This document shows, one piece after another, positions 14,755 to 15,106 of a stretch of 15,106 nt of DNA. Position 1 is the stretch's first letter. Each line of letters opens with the position of its first letter. The notes under the pieces are model-generated. The model did no database searches, was not told the origin of the DNA, and was given only the letters and a program-made list of their open reading frames with translations. The position numbers were made by a program, and so were the translations under genes. Source of the stretch: Gammaproteobacteria bacterium (GTDB taxonomy: Bacteria; Pseudomonadota; Gammaproteobacteria; Tenderiales; Tenderiaceae); NCBI GenBank assembly GCA_024276775.1, contig JAJRWO010000048.1, forward strand, positions 1-15,106, in the 5' to 3' direction.

Positions 14755-14988
14755 TTACAGCACACTAAAATCATCATCGGGGTCGTTCGGCCTCTGGTTT
14801 TCTATATACGCTTTCCAGACTTCGTCTGTCACATTTCCGCTTGAAGCTACCCAATAGCCTCTCGCCCACAAATGCTGACCCCAGTACCTCTTCTTCAATT
14901 GCGGAAACTCCGTTAACATCTTGTGAAAACTCCTACCCTTCAGAAACTGCACCGCTTTAAGATACGAGTTATAACCTAATCTGGTGTT
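14755..14988 (-). pseudogene. tnpA: IS200/IS605 TnpA (Y1 HUH transposase) C-terminal relic
   Basis: The frame reads AVQFLKGRSFHKMLTEFPQL, then YWGQHLWARGYWVASSGNVTDEVWKAYIENQ and an acidic tail. This is the C-terminal half of IS200-type TnpA, including the helix with the likely catalytic tyrosine (Tyr49 counted from the GTG at 14952, in WKAYIENQ). The N-terminal half with the HUH metal site is absent: the open frame extends only to a TGA at 14991-14989 and the sequence beyond is unrelated. The protein is therefore inactive by itself, although its end hairpins could still be mobilised by a related TnpA elsewhere in the genome. The break coincides with the start of the right-edge sequence, so another element may have inserted there. 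Confidence 0.85.
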
Positions 14989-15007
14989 TCAGGACTTGAA
15001 AAAAAGC

Positions 15008-15062
15008 GGCATATCTGTTTGATTGTAGTTACTAGACTAACAACCAATATAGGAGATATGCC
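15008..15062 (+). promoter_or_regulatory. Inverted repeat overlapping the ribosome binding site of the right-edge frame
   Basis: GGCATATCT (15008-15016) and AGATATGCC (15054-15062) are perfect complements separated by 37 bp. The right arm overlaps the AGGAG Shine-Dalgarno (15051-15055) and ends 3 bp before the GTG start at 15066. In RNA that begins upstream of the left arm, the pairing would cover the ribosome binding site. Such protection against outside transcription is known in IS10 and IS200; here it is inference. Confidence 0.45.
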
Positions 15063-15065
15063 ACT

Positions 15066-15106
15066 GTGAATGAGAATAACGTTATTGACTTATCAAGTCG
15101 AGAAAA
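15066..15106 (+). CDS. Start of a gene cut by the window edge, possibly an IS256-type transposase
   Basis: A GTG at 15066 lies 10 nt after AGGAG and opens a frame MNENNVIDLSSRE that runs off the window after 13 codons. Short N-termini of this kind (M-x-E-x-NVIEL) are seen in IS256/mutator-type transposases, and its position next to a broken IS200 tnpA would fit an inserted IS. The alternative ATG at 15070 gives a different frame (MRITLLTYQVEK) that I do not recognise. Too little sequence is present for a firm identification. Confidence 0.3.
   Translation, partial: MNENNVIDLSSRE

Overview
The window looks like a piece of a gammaproteobacterial chromosome of moderate GC. The DAHP synthase, Tdh/Kbl pair, AlaC, homoserine dehydrogenase and class I PPK2 all read as typical of that class. 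A SulP permease next to a pair of YeeE/YedE half-transporters hints at sulfur metabolism, but genus cannot be fixed from sequence alone. Assignments rest on recognised motifs and remembered family sequences; no database search was run.

Layout. (1) 1-1452: the 3' end of a SulP anion permease (+) converges on a two-gene YeeE/YedE operon (-), and the coding ends overlap by 38 bp. A run of 12 G lies just upstream of the operon. (2) 1453-3547: a non-coding stretch with a relic of an IS3-type orfA, then a small membrane-anchored DUF4124-like protein and a DHH/DHHA1 phosphoesterase (both -). (3) 3773-7350: class I DAHP synthase (+), facing a tdh-kbl threonine-degradation operon (-). (4) 7351-8903: a 379-bp leader region, ppk2 and a small 73-codon gene (+). 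(5) 8919-13436: an alaC-hom-thrC threonine-biosynthesis block (-) with a good sigma70-type promoter before alaC. thrC stands apart from hom, has its own -10 element, and resembles the long ThrC of Campylobacterota rather than the usual gammaproteobacterial one. An IS66 relic abuts its stop codon. (6) 13485-15106: an IS-littered segment with an IS630 relic, a delta-class carbonic anhydrase lipoprotein gene, a truncated IS200/IS605 tnpA with its end hairpins, and the start of another reading frame (possibly an IS256-like transposase) at the right edge.

The core genes handle threonine synthesis (hom, thrC), threonine breakdown to glycine and acetyl-CoA (tdh, kbl), alanine/pyruvate transamination (alaC), entry into aromatic synthesis (DAHP synthase) and polyphosphate-nucleotide exchange (ppk2). 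The accessory signals are relics or parts of up to five IS families, the atypical thrC, and the delta carbonic anhydrase. I found no convincing new multi-gene system. The best leads are the carbonic anhydrase cassette, the apparent in-place replacement of thrC, the homopolymer tracts that could cause phase variation, and a possible RNA hairpin over the ribosome binding site of the right-edge reading frame.
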